From Oscillospiraceae bacterium (GTDB lineage: Bacteria; Bacillota; Clostridia; Oscillospirales; Oscillospiraceae), in NCBI GenBank assembly GCA_902774015.1, contig CACYHB010000001.1, positions 316,587-380,586 of the forward strand: a stretch of DNA of 64,000 nucleotides. Reading direction: 5' to 3'. How positions within the stretch are numbered: position 1 is the first letter of the stretch; every line of letters begins with the position of its first letter. Shown piece by piece: positions 46,685 to 54,611 of the stretch. The notes under the pieces were generated by a model that did no database searches, had not been told where the DNA came from, and saw only the letters and a program-made list of their open reading frames with translations. Both the position numbers and the translations under genes were made by a program.

Positions 46685-47572
46685 ATGAAAACACCGCTGT
46701 TTGAAGGCTCCTGCACCGCCATCGTAACGCCCTACACCGCGCTGGGCATCGACTATGAGAGACTCAGGCAGAACCTGGCCTTTCAGTATGAAAACGGAAC
46801 GACGGCCGTGGTAGTTTGCGGCACAACCGGTGAGGCCGCTACCCAGAGCGAGGATGAACACAACGAACTGGTGCGCTTTACCGTCCTGGAGACGGCAGGG
46901 CGTATGAAAGTGATCGCGGGCGTGGGCAGCAACGACACACGCACGGCGCTGAAGCATGCGCGGCAGGCGAAGGCCGCCGGTGCGGACGGGATCCTCATGG
47001 TCACCCCCTACTACAACAAGACCAGCCAGAAAGGGCTGATCGAGCATTTTTCCTATGTGGCAGATCGGGTGGACATTCCTATGATCCTCTATAACGTCCC
47101 CTCGCGCACCGGGATCGGGATCGCCGCCGAGACCTACAAGGAACTGGCCGGCCATCCGAACGTCAACGGTGTCAAGGAGGCCTCCGGTGATTTTGCGCTT
47201 ACCTATAAAACCCGCAGCCTCTGCGGCGACGAGCTGGTACTCTGGAGCGGAAACGACGACAACACCGTGCCCATGATGGCTATGGGCGCAAAGGGAGTGA
47301 TCTCCGTAGCGAGCAATATCGTCCCGGGTGTGGTGGCAAAGCTCTGCGCGCTCTGCCTTTCCGGCAGTTTTGAAGAGGCTATGGCTCTCTTCGCACGCTA
47401 TAACGCGCTCTTCTCAGCCCTGTTCGTGGAGACCAACCCGATGCCGGTAAAGGCCGCCATGAAGCTGATGGGCCTCGACAGCGGAATCCTGCGCCTGCCG
47501 CTGACCGAAATCAGCGAGGAACATCTGCAGCTCCTGAAGAAATGCATGCTGGAAACGGGAATCAAGGTATAA
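46685..47572 (+). CDS. dapA: 4-hydroxy-tetrahydrodipicolinate synthase
   Basis: 295 residues, with GGGGAGGGAT upstream. TIM-barrel aldolase of lysine and diaminopimelate synthesis. CGTTGEAATQS, MVTPYYNKTSQ, the catalytic Tyr in LYNVPSRTG and the Schiff-base Lys in GVKEASGDF are all there. Single gene, divergent from queA; I found no lysine riboswitch in the 110-base leader, which is too short for one. Confidence 0.96.
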   Translation: MKTPLFEGSCTAIVTPYTALGIDYERLRQNLAFQYENGTTAVVVCGTTGEAATQSEDEHNELVRFTVLETAGRMKVIAGVGSNDTRTALKHARQAKAAGADGILMVTPYYNKTSQKGLIEHFSYVADRVDIPMILYNVPSRTGIGIAAETYKELAGHPNVNGVKEASGDFALTYKTRSLCGDELVLWSGNDDNTVPMMAMGAKGVISVASNIVPGVVAKLCALCLSGSFEEAMALFARYNALFSALFVETNPMPVKAAMKLMGLDSGILRLPLTEISEEHLQLLKKCMLETGIKV

Positions 47573-47576
47573 AGGA

Positions 47577-47607
47577 AAACAGCTGTCCGTTCAGGGCAGC
47601 TGTTTCT
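47577..47607. terminator. Bidirectional terminator between dapA and the phosphopantetheinyl transferase
   Basis: AAAACAGCTG and CAGCTGTTTC around an 11-base loop. It overlaps the last codons of the convergent gene. Confidence 0.75.
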
Positions 47608-48202
47608 GTATGACCGCATCGGGTACGATGCTCTTCTCACCCGGAACGCAAAGGGCGACAGCATATGCGCCGACTCTGTGCGTCCAGAAGGCGGCGTTCA
47701 GATCGCCGAAAACGGAGAAGGACGGCAGCGGTGTAGAAAGCCCCGTGCCCAGTGCCTTCAGATAACTCTCTTTCATGGTCCAGATCCGGCAGAAATCGGC
47801 GTCCCGATCCTCGGAAGAGAACAGTGCCTGCCGCTCTTCCGGCGCGAAAAAGCGCCGCGCCAGCATCTCGCTGTATAAGCAGGGAGCCTGCAGATCCAGC
47901 CCCAGCGGCCGATCGGCGATGGCGCAGGCGGCGGCGTTTTTGGAGTGGGAGAGGCTGAAATACAGGCCCTCGATCTGCCACTCCGGCTTTCCGTAAAGAC
48001 CAGCGATGATCTCAGGCGGCCAGGGGAACTCCGGCGCTGCGTCCGCAAGTGCCGCGCGCAGAAGCAGTTCTGCGCCGATCCCCTGCCGACGCTGATCCGG
48101 AAGGCGTTGATTCTCCAGTTTTTTACGGCGGTAATCGGTGAGCACGTAAGCTTCAGGCTCCGGGTCCAGCGCGCTCACGTCCGCCCAGTAGAGCCTCAGC
48201 AT
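47591..48202 (-). CDS. 4'-phosphopantetheinyl transferase, Sfp type
   Basis: 203 residues. Motifs: SLSHSKNAAACAI, PLGLDLQ (usually GxDxE; the second acidic ligand is Gln here) and WTMKESYLKALG. Moves phosphopantetheine from CoA onto a carrier protein. No polyketide or peptide synthetase is in view, so fatty-acid ACP or an unseen cluster may be the client. Overlaps the HD gene by seven bases. Confidence 0.88.
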   Translation of the reverse strand: MLRLYWADVSALDPEPEAYVLTDYRRKKLENQRLPDQRRQGIGAELLLRAALADAAPEFPWPPEIIAGLYGKPEWQIEGLYFSLSHSKNAAACAIADRPLGLDLQAPCLYSEMLARRFFAPEERQALFSSEDRDADFCRIWTMKESYLKALGTGLSTPLPSFSVFGDLNAAFWTHRVGAYAVALCVPGEKSIVPDAVIQKQLP

Positions 48203-48747
48203 TCCAGCGCGCGCATGGCCTCGATGGTTTTGCCGATCAATTCACTCAACTCCATGTCCAGCATCTCCGCGCCGCGGCGGATGACCTCACGATCGCAGCC
48301 GGCGGCAAACTTTTTGTCCTTAATCTTCTTGGTTACGGACTTGACCTCCATATCGGAGATGCCGTTTGGCCGCATCAGCGCCGCGGCGCCGATCAGGCCG
48401 GTCAGTTCATCTGTGGCAAAAAGCACTTTTTCCATATACTTTTCGGGAGCCACATCAATACAGATGCCATAGCCGTGGCTGATCACCGCATGGATCACGT
48501 CTTCATCCACGTCCAACTCCCGCAGAAGGTCCCTGGCCTTGACGCAGTGCTGCTCCGGCCACAGTTCAAAGTCAATGTCATGCAGCATGCCGACAGTACG
48601 CCAGAAATCCACGTTCTCCGGGTCATACGTCTTTGCAAACTCCCGCATCACGCCGGAAACCGTTTCAGCGTGCCGGATGTGAAACTCCTCTTTGTTGTAT
48701 CGCCGGACCAGTTCCTCGGCCTGGGCGGGCGTAGGGATATAACTCAT
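48196..48747 (-). CDS. HD-domain hydrolase
   Basis: 183 residues from ATG at 48747 (MSYIPTPAQAEELVRRYN), with AAAGGAGG upstream. HD phosphohydrolase fold: RHAETVSGVMREFA with the first His, MLHDIDFE with the HD pair, AVISHGYG and ATDELTGLI. A common clostridial HDIG-like protein whose substrate is unknown. Confidence 0.82.
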   Translation of the reverse strand: MSYIPTPAQAEELVRRYNKEEFHIRHAETVSGVMREFAKTYDPENVDFWRTVGMLHDIDFELWPEQHCVKARDLLRELDVDEDVIHAVISHGYGICIDVAPEKYMEKVLFATDELTGLIGAAALMRPNGISDMEVKSVTKKIKDKKFAAGCDREVIRRGAEMLDMELSELIGKTIEAMRALEC

Positions 48748-48820
48748 GGAATGCGCCTCCTTTTTCTCCAATATACTCCGCCGGAGCAGGAAGCGCAAGA
48801 GATATGTAATATCAGTACAG

Positions 48821-48848
48821 GAGCCGCCCGGACAGTCGGGCGGCTCTT
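48821..48848. terminator. Terminator-like hairpin after the small lipoprotein
   Basis: GAGCCGCCCG(A) and (T)CGGGCGGCTC; the T-run is on the plus strand side, so it works best for rightward transcripts, although the only gene ending here is leftward. Confidence 0.6.
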
Positions 48849-48862
48849 TTTCGGTTTGGTCT

Positions 48863-49147
48863 TTACTTGCTTTGGCCCTGCTGCAAGCCTGCGCCGGGGC
48901 TCGGGCTTGCGGAAGGCGTAACGACAGCGTATGACGTTCCGCTGTCGTGCTCGTCGATCACGCCGTCCTGATCCTTCACATAGCCGTCGGCAGGGTCCAT
49001 GGAAACCATGGGGCTCGGCTCGGGGATCAGCTCGATCGTGACCGATGGGCTTTGCTGGACCATATCGCGGTCCCGTCCGCTGCCGCAGCCGCAGAGCAGC
49101 GTGCAGAGCAAGGCGAAAGCGCAAATACACAAAATGCTTCTTTTCAT
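48863..49147 (-). CDS. Small lipoprotein of unknown function
   Basis: 94 residues from ATG at 49147 (MKRSILCICAFALL), with GGAGGAG upstream. Signal peptide ending in the lipobox LLCGC, then a short acidic, Pro/Ser-rich segment with no recognisable domain (SPMVSMDPADGYVKDQDGVID). Ends in low-complexity PSASPSPG. Alone in its transcript. Confidence 0.65.
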   Translation of the reverse strand: MKRSILCICAFALLCTLLCGCGSGRDRDMVQQSPSVTIELIPEPSPMVSMDPADGYVKDQDGVIDEHDSGTSYAVVTPSASPSPGAGLQQGQSK

Positions 49148-49222
49148 TTCGCTCCTCCTTATGCTTGGCATGGGATAGTATGGCCGGAAAGCGAAATATT
49201 ATTCACTCAGAACGCTTTCCAT

Positions 49223-49251
49223 TTGCCAGAAAGAGGCACATGTGTTAAAAT
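49223..49251 (+). promoter_or_regulatory. Promoter that would start transcription at the rlmCD ATG
   Basis: TTGCCA (49223-49228), 17-base spacer, TAAAAT (49246-49251). Start expected seven bases on, at about 49258, the first base of the coding region. Confidence 0.55.
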
Positions 49252-49257
49252 TAAATT

Positions 49258-50616
49258 ATGAAAGAATTGTTGAAAAATGAAATATATACCGCGGCGGTGG
49301 ACGGCTGGACCTCCGAAGCCCTCGGCGTATGCCATATTGAAGGCCGCGCCGTATTTCTGCCCCGGGCCATACCCGGAGAAACCTGGCGGCTCCGTATCGT
49401 GAAGGTCACGAATGCGGCAATCTACGCCAGAGGCGAGGAACTGCTCGTCCCGTCCCCTGCCCGCCGGGAGCCTGACTGTCCCTATTTTGCCAGATGCGGC
49501 GGCTGTGATACCCGACACATGAGCTACGAGGAGGAACTGCGCTTCAAGCTCTCACGCGTCAACGATGCACTGCGGCACATTGGCAGACAGACGCTGCAGA
49601 CGGATACCATCCTGGGAAGCGAGGAAAGCGAACGCTACCGCAACAAGGCCATTTTTGCCGTCGCTGAGAGCCCGCTGGGGCCGGCCTGCGGTTTTTTCCG
49701 CGAGCGCAGCCACGAGCTTATCGCCGTGGAGGACTGTCTGATCCAGAAGGAGCTGAGTCTGCGCGCGGCAAAGGCCGTTATCGCTTTCATGCGGGAACGC
49801 CGCATCCCGGCCTACGACGAGCAGAGCGGCAGGGGTGTTGTACGGCACGTCTTCTGCCGCGAAGCCGTTCACTCTCAGGACGCGCTCCTCTGCATCGTTG
49901 CTGCAAGAGGCTTCGGCGCACATACTTCCTCGCTGGTTGATGCGCTGCGCCGCGCCTGCCCGGAGCTGACAGGCATCGTGCTGAACATCAATAAGACAAA
50001 GGGCAACACCGTTCTTCAGGGGGAGTTCTATCCTCTCTGGGGCAAGCCTTATATGGAGGATACGCTCTGCGGGAGCCGCTTTGCCATCGCGCCCCAGGCC
50101 TTTTTCCAGGTCCATCCTCTGCAGGCGGAAAAACTCTATGAGCTTGCGGCAAGCTATGCAGATGCCGGCAAAGACGAGCTTGTTGTCGACCTGTACTGCG
50201 GCGCCGGCACCATCAGCCTTCGCCTGGCCCGGGACGCCGGGCAGGTCATCGGTGCCGAAATCGTCCCGCAGGCGATCGAAAACGCAAAAGATAACGCTGC
50301 GCGCAACGGCATAGAAAACGTAGAATTTCTCTGTGCTGACGCCGGGGATGCCGCTCGAGAACTGGCTCTCCGCGGCAAGCAGCCGCGTGTCGTTGTAGTG
50401 GATCCGCCGCGCCGGGGGATGGACGAAGCCGCCGTCTCCGCCGTCGCCTCCATGGCGCCCGAGCGCATCGTATACGTCTCCTGCAATCCCTCCACGCTTG
50501 CACGGGATATCCTGCGCTTCAACAAATACGGTTATTCCCTGCAAAAAGCCGCCGCTGTGGATATGTTTCCCAGAACCAGCCACGTGGAAACGGTCGTTCT
50601 GCTGTCAAGAAAATGA
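49258..50616 (+). CDS. 23S rRNA (uracil-5-)-methyltransferase, RlmCD/RumA family
   Basis: 452 residues. N-terminal TRAM domain, a 4Fe-4S site (CPYFARCGGC, about 75-84, and EDC), then a SAM-dependent methylase with DLYCGAGTISL, VDPPRRGMD and the catalytic Cys in VSCNPSTLARD. Bacillus RlmCD makes both m5U747 and m5U1939. No ribosome site lies in front of the ATG, and the best promoter would give a leaderless message. Confidence 0.93.
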   Translation: MKELLKNEIYTAAVDGWTSEALGVCHIEGRAVFLPRAIPGETWRLRIVKVTNAAIYARGEELLVPSPARREPDCPYFARCGGCDTRHMSYEEELRFKLSRVNDALRHIGRQTLQTDTILGSEESERYRNKAIFAVAESPLGPACGFFRERSHELIAVEDCLIQKELSLRAAKAVIAFMRERRIPAYDEQSGRGVVRHVFCREAVHSQDALLCIVAARGFGAHTSSLVDALRRACPELTGIVLNINKTKGNTVLQGEFYPLWGKPYMEDTLCGSRFAIAPQAFFQVHPLQAEKLYELAASYADAGKDELVVDLYCGAGTISLRLARDAGQVIGAEIVPQAIENAKDNAARNGIENVEFLCADAGDAARELALRGKQPRVVVVDPPRRGMDEAAVSAVASMAPERIVYVSCNPSTLARDILRFNKYGYSLQKAAAVDMFPRTSHVETVVLLSRK

Positions 50617-50886
50617 GGACGATAGCGGGAAAATGGCTTGAAATAAGTGCATTTGCGGGTTTGAACCGTTTGCGAGAGCGTGGATAAGTTTCCACAGAGC
50701 GAGGTAGCAGAATTAAGCAAATCCGCTGCTGTAACTCTCGTTTCGCTATCAAAGGTAAAAATATGAGATTGAGACTATCGGATTGTTGTCATTTGAGATT
50801 CTTCGAAACAATGAGACTCTCCGTCTGTTGTCAAACCGGGCTGTAACTGTAGTTTTGTTGTCCGAGGTAAGAAAGAGGCATGCTGT
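50617..50886. repeat. AT-rich gap with degenerate direct repeats
   Basis: 270 bases with no gene. GCTGTAACT...GTAA segments recur (about 50730-50758 and 50841-50870), and a GAGACT...TGTTGTC unit recurs (about 50772 and 50812). Marks the left edge of the AT-richer patch. Confidence 0.45.
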
Positions 50887-51201
50887 ATGCCATCGAGTAA
50901 AGAATATTTGGATTGTATACTTGAACAACTGTCCGGCTTGGAAGATGTGACCTATCGGGCTATGATGGGAGAATACATCATTTACTATCGCGGCAAGATT
51001 GTCGGCGGCATTTACGATGACCGCTTTCTTGTGAAGCCTACGAAGTCCGCTGTGGCTATGAAGCCAAATGCAGATATGGAATTGCCGTATGAAGGCGCAA
51101 AGGAAATGCTGCTTGTGGATGATGTTGAAAACAGGGAGTTTTTAAAAGATTTACTTGAAGCGATGTACGATGAACTACCTGCTCAAAAGAAAAGGATATA
51201 A
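50887..51201 (+). CDS. TfoX/Sxy N-terminal-domain protein
   Basis: 104 residues, with AGAGG upstream. YRAMMGEYIIYYRGKIVGGIYDDRFLVKPT is the TfoX N-domain pattern (segments YRAMMGEY, YYRGKIVGGI, DRFLVKPT). Competence regulator in proteobacteria; in Firmicutes such short proteins are widespread with unknown role. AT-richer than neighbours, probably acquired. Confidence 0.82.
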   Translation: MPSSKEYLDCILEQLSGLEDVTYRAMMGEYIIYYRGKIVGGIYDDRFLVKPTKSAVAMKPNADMELPYEGAKEMLLVDDVENREFLKDLLEAMYDELPAQKKRI

Positions 51202-51295
51202 TATGCTATACGGCACCCACACTGCCATCACCGGCGGCGCAAATCCGATAAGATGAAGATTTTATAAGTATAAATTGAGATTACACAGGTGAAAT

Positions 51296-52081
51296 ATGAG
51301 TTTACTTGATGAATTCTATAACAGCAGAGATGAAGATAAACGGCTTTTATCGCAACATGGACAGGTTGAATATCTGACTACGATGAAATACATCCATGAA
51401 TGCATTTCCCATTTTGCCTCCCCAAGCATTCTGGAAGTCGGCGCAGGCACCGGCAGGTACAGTGTGGCACTTGCAAAGGAAGGATACTCTGTGACGGCTG
51501 TTGAATTGGTGCAGCACAATCTGGATGTATTAAGGTCAAAATTGGATGGCACCGAACCGATTACTGCGGTTCAAGGCGATGCGCTGGATCTTTCGTCATT
51601 CCGTGATCAATCGTATGATTTGACAATGCTGTTAGGTCCCATGTACCACCTTTACACATTAGAAGATAAGATTCAGGCGATGGCTGAAGCGGTACGTGTT
51701 ACAAAGCCGGGTGGATATATTCTGGTCGCTTATTGTATGAATGAACCCACAATCATTCAGTACGTGTTTTTGGGCGGTCATCTTGATGAGGTCGCAAAAA
51801 TGAATATGCTGACGGATGACTGGCACTGTAAGAGCGAGCCGAAAGAAATATTTGAGCTGGTCAGAACAGAGGATATTTCATTCCTGAATTCCAAGTTTCC
51901 TCTGGACAGAATCAATCTGATAGCAACAGACGGAGCGGCTCATTACTTAAGCAATTATATTGACGAAATGGATCCGGATACTTTTGCTAAATGGATGGAA
52001 TATCACTTTGCAACATGCGAGAGGCAGGATTTGATCGGAGCATCCAATCATACCCTCGATATTTTGAAAGTTCGCGCCTAA
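51296..52081 (+). CDS. Class I SAM-dependent methyltransferase
   Basis: 261 residues, with AGGTG upstream. SAM-binding motif I ILEVGAGTGRYSVALA (about 49-64), then VTAVEL, QGDALDLSSF and LLGPMYHLYTLEDK. The C-terminal third resembles small-molecule methyltransferases rather than rRNA or DNA enzymes. Substrate unknown. Codon choice is clearly AT-richer than the flanking housekeeping genes. Confidence 0.85.
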   Translation: MSLLDEFYNSRDEDKRLLSQHGQVEYLTTMKYIHECISHFASPSILEVGAGTGRYSVALAKEGYSVTAVELVQHNLDVLRSKLDGTEPITAVQGDALDLSSFRDQSYDLTMLLGPMYHLYTLEDKIQAMAEAVRVTKPGGYILVAYCMNEPTIIQYVFLGGHLDEVAKMNMLTDDWHCKSEPKEIFELVRTEDISFLNSKFPLDRINLIATDGAAHYLSNYIDEMDPDTFAKWMEYHFATCERQDLIGASNHTLDILKVRA

Positions 52082-52281
52082 ATGCCATTTTTCGGCTTGC
52101 CGATATTCATCTTTCCGTCTCAACCCTGACCGGTCCTGGGGAATTGCCCATTCCTTCATTGGAATGAACCAGCGGGTCGAATACAAGCCTAATTATTTAA
52201 CCTGCTGCTCCGAGCCATGTGGAGACGGTATGTCTTTTGGCCTGAGAGAACAAATAAGGATCCCCCAGGGCCAATAAACGA
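52082..52281. other. Remnant-like gap between the methyltransferase and the tRNA terminator
   Basis: 200 bases; CATTCC/GGAATG hairpin near 52150-52167 and nothing else I can support. Ends the accessory patch. Confidence 0.4.
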
Positions 52282-52312
52282 AAAATGACACCCCACAAGG
52301 GATGTCATTTTT
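52282..52312 (-). terminator. Terminator after tRNA-Arg
   Basis: AAATGACAYCCC-type arms (AAATGACA / TGTCATTT), followed on the minus strand by TTTTTCG, directly after the CCA end. Confidence 0.8.
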
Positions 52313-52389
52313 TGGTACGGCCGACGGGATTCGAACCCACGACCTCCAGAGTCGGAGTCTGGCACTCTATCCAGCTGAGCTACGGCCGC
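52313..52389 (-). tRNA. tRNA-Arg, anticodon CCG
   Basis: 77 bases with encoded CCA (52315-52313). Acceptor GCGGCCG/CGGCCGT (G-U at the first pair), D arm GCTC...GAGT-like, anticodon stem CCAGA/TCTGG with loop CTCCGAC (anticodon CCG, reads CGG codons), T arm GTGGG-TTCGAAT-CCCGT. All arms pair. CGG is a fairly common codon in this GC-rich DNA. Confidence 0.96.
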
Positions 52390-52408
52390 ATATCGATCAA
52401 TCCGCTTA

Positions 52409-52437
52409 TTGCCATTACGGCATATCTTTGCTATAAT
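52409..52437 (+). promoter_or_regulatory. Rightward promoter toward the aldo/keto reductase
   Basis: TTGCCA (52409-52414), 17-base spacer, TATAAT (52432-52437). Forms an inverted repeat with the tRNA promoter and faces it. Confidence 0.75.
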
Positions 52438-52464
52438 GGAGCCGTTATCGGATCGACCTTGCGT

Positions 52465-52493
52465 ATTATAGCAAAGATCCGCTGCAAAGGCAA
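52465..52493 (-). promoter_or_regulatory. Leftward promoter of tRNA-Arg
   Basis: Minus strand TTGCCT (52493-52488), 17-base spacer, TATAAT (52470-52465). 24 of 29 positions equal to the opposite promoter; the last 14 are identical. Confidence 0.78.
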
Positions 52494-52552
52494 GAGTTGT
52501 TTTGTATTTTGTTCGATCGCATTTTGGGCTGATCTCATGAACAGGAGGAGCT

Positions 52553-53581
52553 ATGAAGAAAGTACCGCTCGGCAATACCGGACTCATGGTCACCAAGACC
52601 GCCATGGGCTGCCTGCCTGTGCAGCGCTGCAGCAAAGAGGACGCCGTCAGGCTCCTGCGCGCGGCCTACGAGGGCGGCATCACCTATTATGATACCGCCA
52701 ACGCCTATACAGACAGCGAGGAAAAGATCGGTCTTGCGCTCTCCGACGTGCGGGACAGGATCGTGATCTCCACCAAGAGCGCCGCGCGTGATAAGAAAAC
52801 CGTACTTGAGCATATCGAGCTGAGCCTGCGGCGGATGAAAACCGAATATATTGATCTTTTCCAGTTCCATCAGGTGCCGGAGGTCCCCGACATCAACGAC
52901 CCCGACGGCGCCTATGCCGGTGCGTTGGAAGCAAAGGCGCGCGGCTGGATCCGCCATATCGGCGTTACCACACACCGGGTCAATGTTGCGGAGGACTGCA
53001 TTGCATCCGGGAACTTTGAGACGCTGCAGTTTCCCTTCAGCTATATTTCCAGCGACCGGGATCTCTCGCTTGCCGAAAAATGCAAAACGGCCGGCATGGG
53101 CTACATCGCCATGAAAGGTCTCGCCGGCGGCATGCTCACAAACGTACGTGCCTGCCACGCCTTTATGAAGCAGTATGACAACGTGGTGCCCATCTGGGGC
53201 ATCCAACACATGGAAGAGCTGGAGCAGTGGCTGGCCGTGGCCGAGGAGGACCCGGACATGGACGAGGAGCTTGCCTCCTTCATTCGGCAGGAGCGGCAGG
53301 AACTCTCAGGCTCCTTCTGCCGGAGCTGCGGCTACTGCATGCCTTGCCCCATGGGCATTGAGATCCGCAACTGTGCCCGCATGAACATGCTGCTGCGCCG
53401 CTCCCCCTGGCAGCAGTACATGACCCCGGAATGGCAGGCCAAGATGAACAAAATTGAGGACTGCATCGGATGCCGCAGCTGCAGCAGCAAGTGTCCCTAT
53501 CAGCTGGACACGCCGAATCTGCTCAAATACATGCTAAAGGACTACAGAGAATTCTATGAAGCTCACAAGGATCAGTTATAA
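52553..53581 (+). CDS. Aldo/keto reductase with a two-cluster ferredoxin domain
   Basis: 342 residues, with AGGAGGAG upstream. TIM-barrel oxidoreductase with the Asp-Tyr-Lys-His set (YYDTANAY, STKS, FQFHQV), then a C-terminal segment with two 4Fe-4S motifs: CRSCGYCMPCP (about 265-275) and CIGCRSCSSKCP (about 305-316). Typical of anaerobe aldo/keto reductases that take electrons from ferredoxin. Its 3' end overlaps apbE by 26 bases. Confidence 0.92.
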   Translation: MKKVPLGNTGLMVTKTAMGCLPVQRCSKEDAVRLLRAAYEGGITYYDTANAYTDSEEKIGLALSDVRDRIVISTKSAARDKKTVLEHIELSLRRMKTEYIDLFQFHQVPEVPDINDPDGAYAGALEAKARGWIRHIGVTTHRVNVAEDCIASGNFETLQFPFSYISSDRDLSLAEKCKTAGMGYIAMKGLAGGMLTNVRACHAFMKQYDNVVPIWGIQHMEELEQWLAVAEEDPDMDEELASFIRQERQELSGSFCRSCGYCMPCPMGIEIRNCARMNMLLRRSPWQQYMTPEWQAKMNKIEDCIGCRSCSSKCPYQLDTPNLLKYMLKDYREFYEAHKDQL

Positions 53582-54611
53582 ACAGCGCGTTCTGGCCGTC
53601 CTGCTCTGCCTGTGCATGGCGCTGCCGCTCTGCGCCTGCGGGGAAGCCCGGATGACCCAGAGGCAGGTTCCGGCCATGAACACCGTGATGACTTTGACCG
53701 CTTACGGCAAGAAGGCAGATGCCGGGCTGAACGCGGCCGAAGGCGTCATCGTAGCCATGGACGCGGCACTGGATCCGGAAATGCCAAACAGCACGGTCTA
53801 TGCCATCAACCACGCTCAGGGACAGAACGTGATCGTTTCGGCCCAGGTCGCCAAGATGCTCTCTTCCGCCATGACAGTTTACACCCAGAGCGGCGGCGCA
53901 CTGGATCTGAGCATCTACCCCCTGGTCAAGCGCTGGGGCTTCGTGGACGGGAAATACTATCTCCCCAGCGACGAGGAGATTTCGGCCGAGATGATGAAAC
54001 TCTGCTACGACAAGCTTGTACTCACAAGCTTCCCCAGCTCCGGCGCCTATTCCGTCTCCCTCCCCATCGGCGCGGAACTGACGCTTGCCGCCGTGGCCAA
54101 GGGCTGTGCCAGTGAAAATGCCATTGACGCCATGCGTCAGGCCGGCGTTGAGAGCGCTTTCATTTCCATGGGCGGCAACGTCCAGACGCTCGGCGTTAAG
54201 CCGGACGGGACCCTTTGGACCGTGGGCATCTCCGATCCTGCGAACCCGGGTACCCATCTGGGCGTCATCAACGTGGGCGAAACCGCCGTCGTCACCAGTG
54301 CCGGGTATCAGGACCGCTTCACCGCCATGAACGGGAGGACCTATCATCACATTCTGAACCCGGCCTCCGGCTACCCCGCCAACAACTCCCTCACCTCCGT
54401 GACCATCATCTGTGAGGACGGTACCATGGCCGACTGCCTTTCGACGGCCATGTACGTGCTGGGCGAGACAAAGGCCCTCAACTACTGGCGGCAGTACGGC
54501 GGCTTTGAGATGATCCTCGTCACGGATTCCAACCGCGTCGTCTGCACCAGCGGCCTCATTGAAAAATTCACCCTGGTCAACGACAACTACACGCTGAAGT
54601 TTTCTGAGTAA
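53556..54611 (+). CDS. apbE: FAD:protein FMN transferase, lipoprotein form
   Basis: 351 residues. Signal peptide with lipobox LPLCAC, then ApbE with GGALDLSIYPLVKRWGF, FISMGGNVQTLG, HHILNPASGYPANNS and DGTMADCLSTAMYVLG. Attaches FMN to Thr of Rnf/Nqr subunits or other flavoproteins outside the cell. No rnf or other client is in the window. Start lies inside the reductase gene, stop overlaps the recG ATG (TAATG). Confidence 0.93.
   Translation: MKLTRISYKQRVLAVLLCLCMALPLCACGEARMTQRQVPAMNTVMTLTAYGKKADAGLNAAEGVIVAMDAALDPEMPNSTVYAINHAQGQNVIVSAQVAKMLSSAMTVYTQSGGALDLSIYPLVKRWGFVDGKYYLPSDEEISAEMMKLCYDKLVLTSFPSSGAYSVSLPIGAELTLAAVAKGCASENAIDAMRQAGVESAFISMGGNVQTLGVKPDGTLWTVGISDPANPGTHLGVINVGETAVVTSAGYQDRFTAMNGRTYHHILNPASGYPANNSLTSVTIICEDGTMADCLSTAMYVLGETKALNYWRQYGGFEMILVTDSNRVVCTSGLIEKFTLVNDNYTLKFSE

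Noticed and set aside
50617..50720. A left att site copied from the tRNA-Arg 3' end
   Set aside because: Only a weak GGGTTTGAACC resemblance to the T loop; not long enough to claim.
51203..51256. 17-codon frame between the TfoX-like and methyltransferase genes
   Set aside because: Too short to judge and no ribosome site; could be a fragment.
52189..52635. Minus-strand frame across the tRNA-Arg with a VAQLDRVPDS-type peptide
   Set aside because: This peptide is the well-known false translation of a tRNA gene; the DNA folds as tRNA-Arg.
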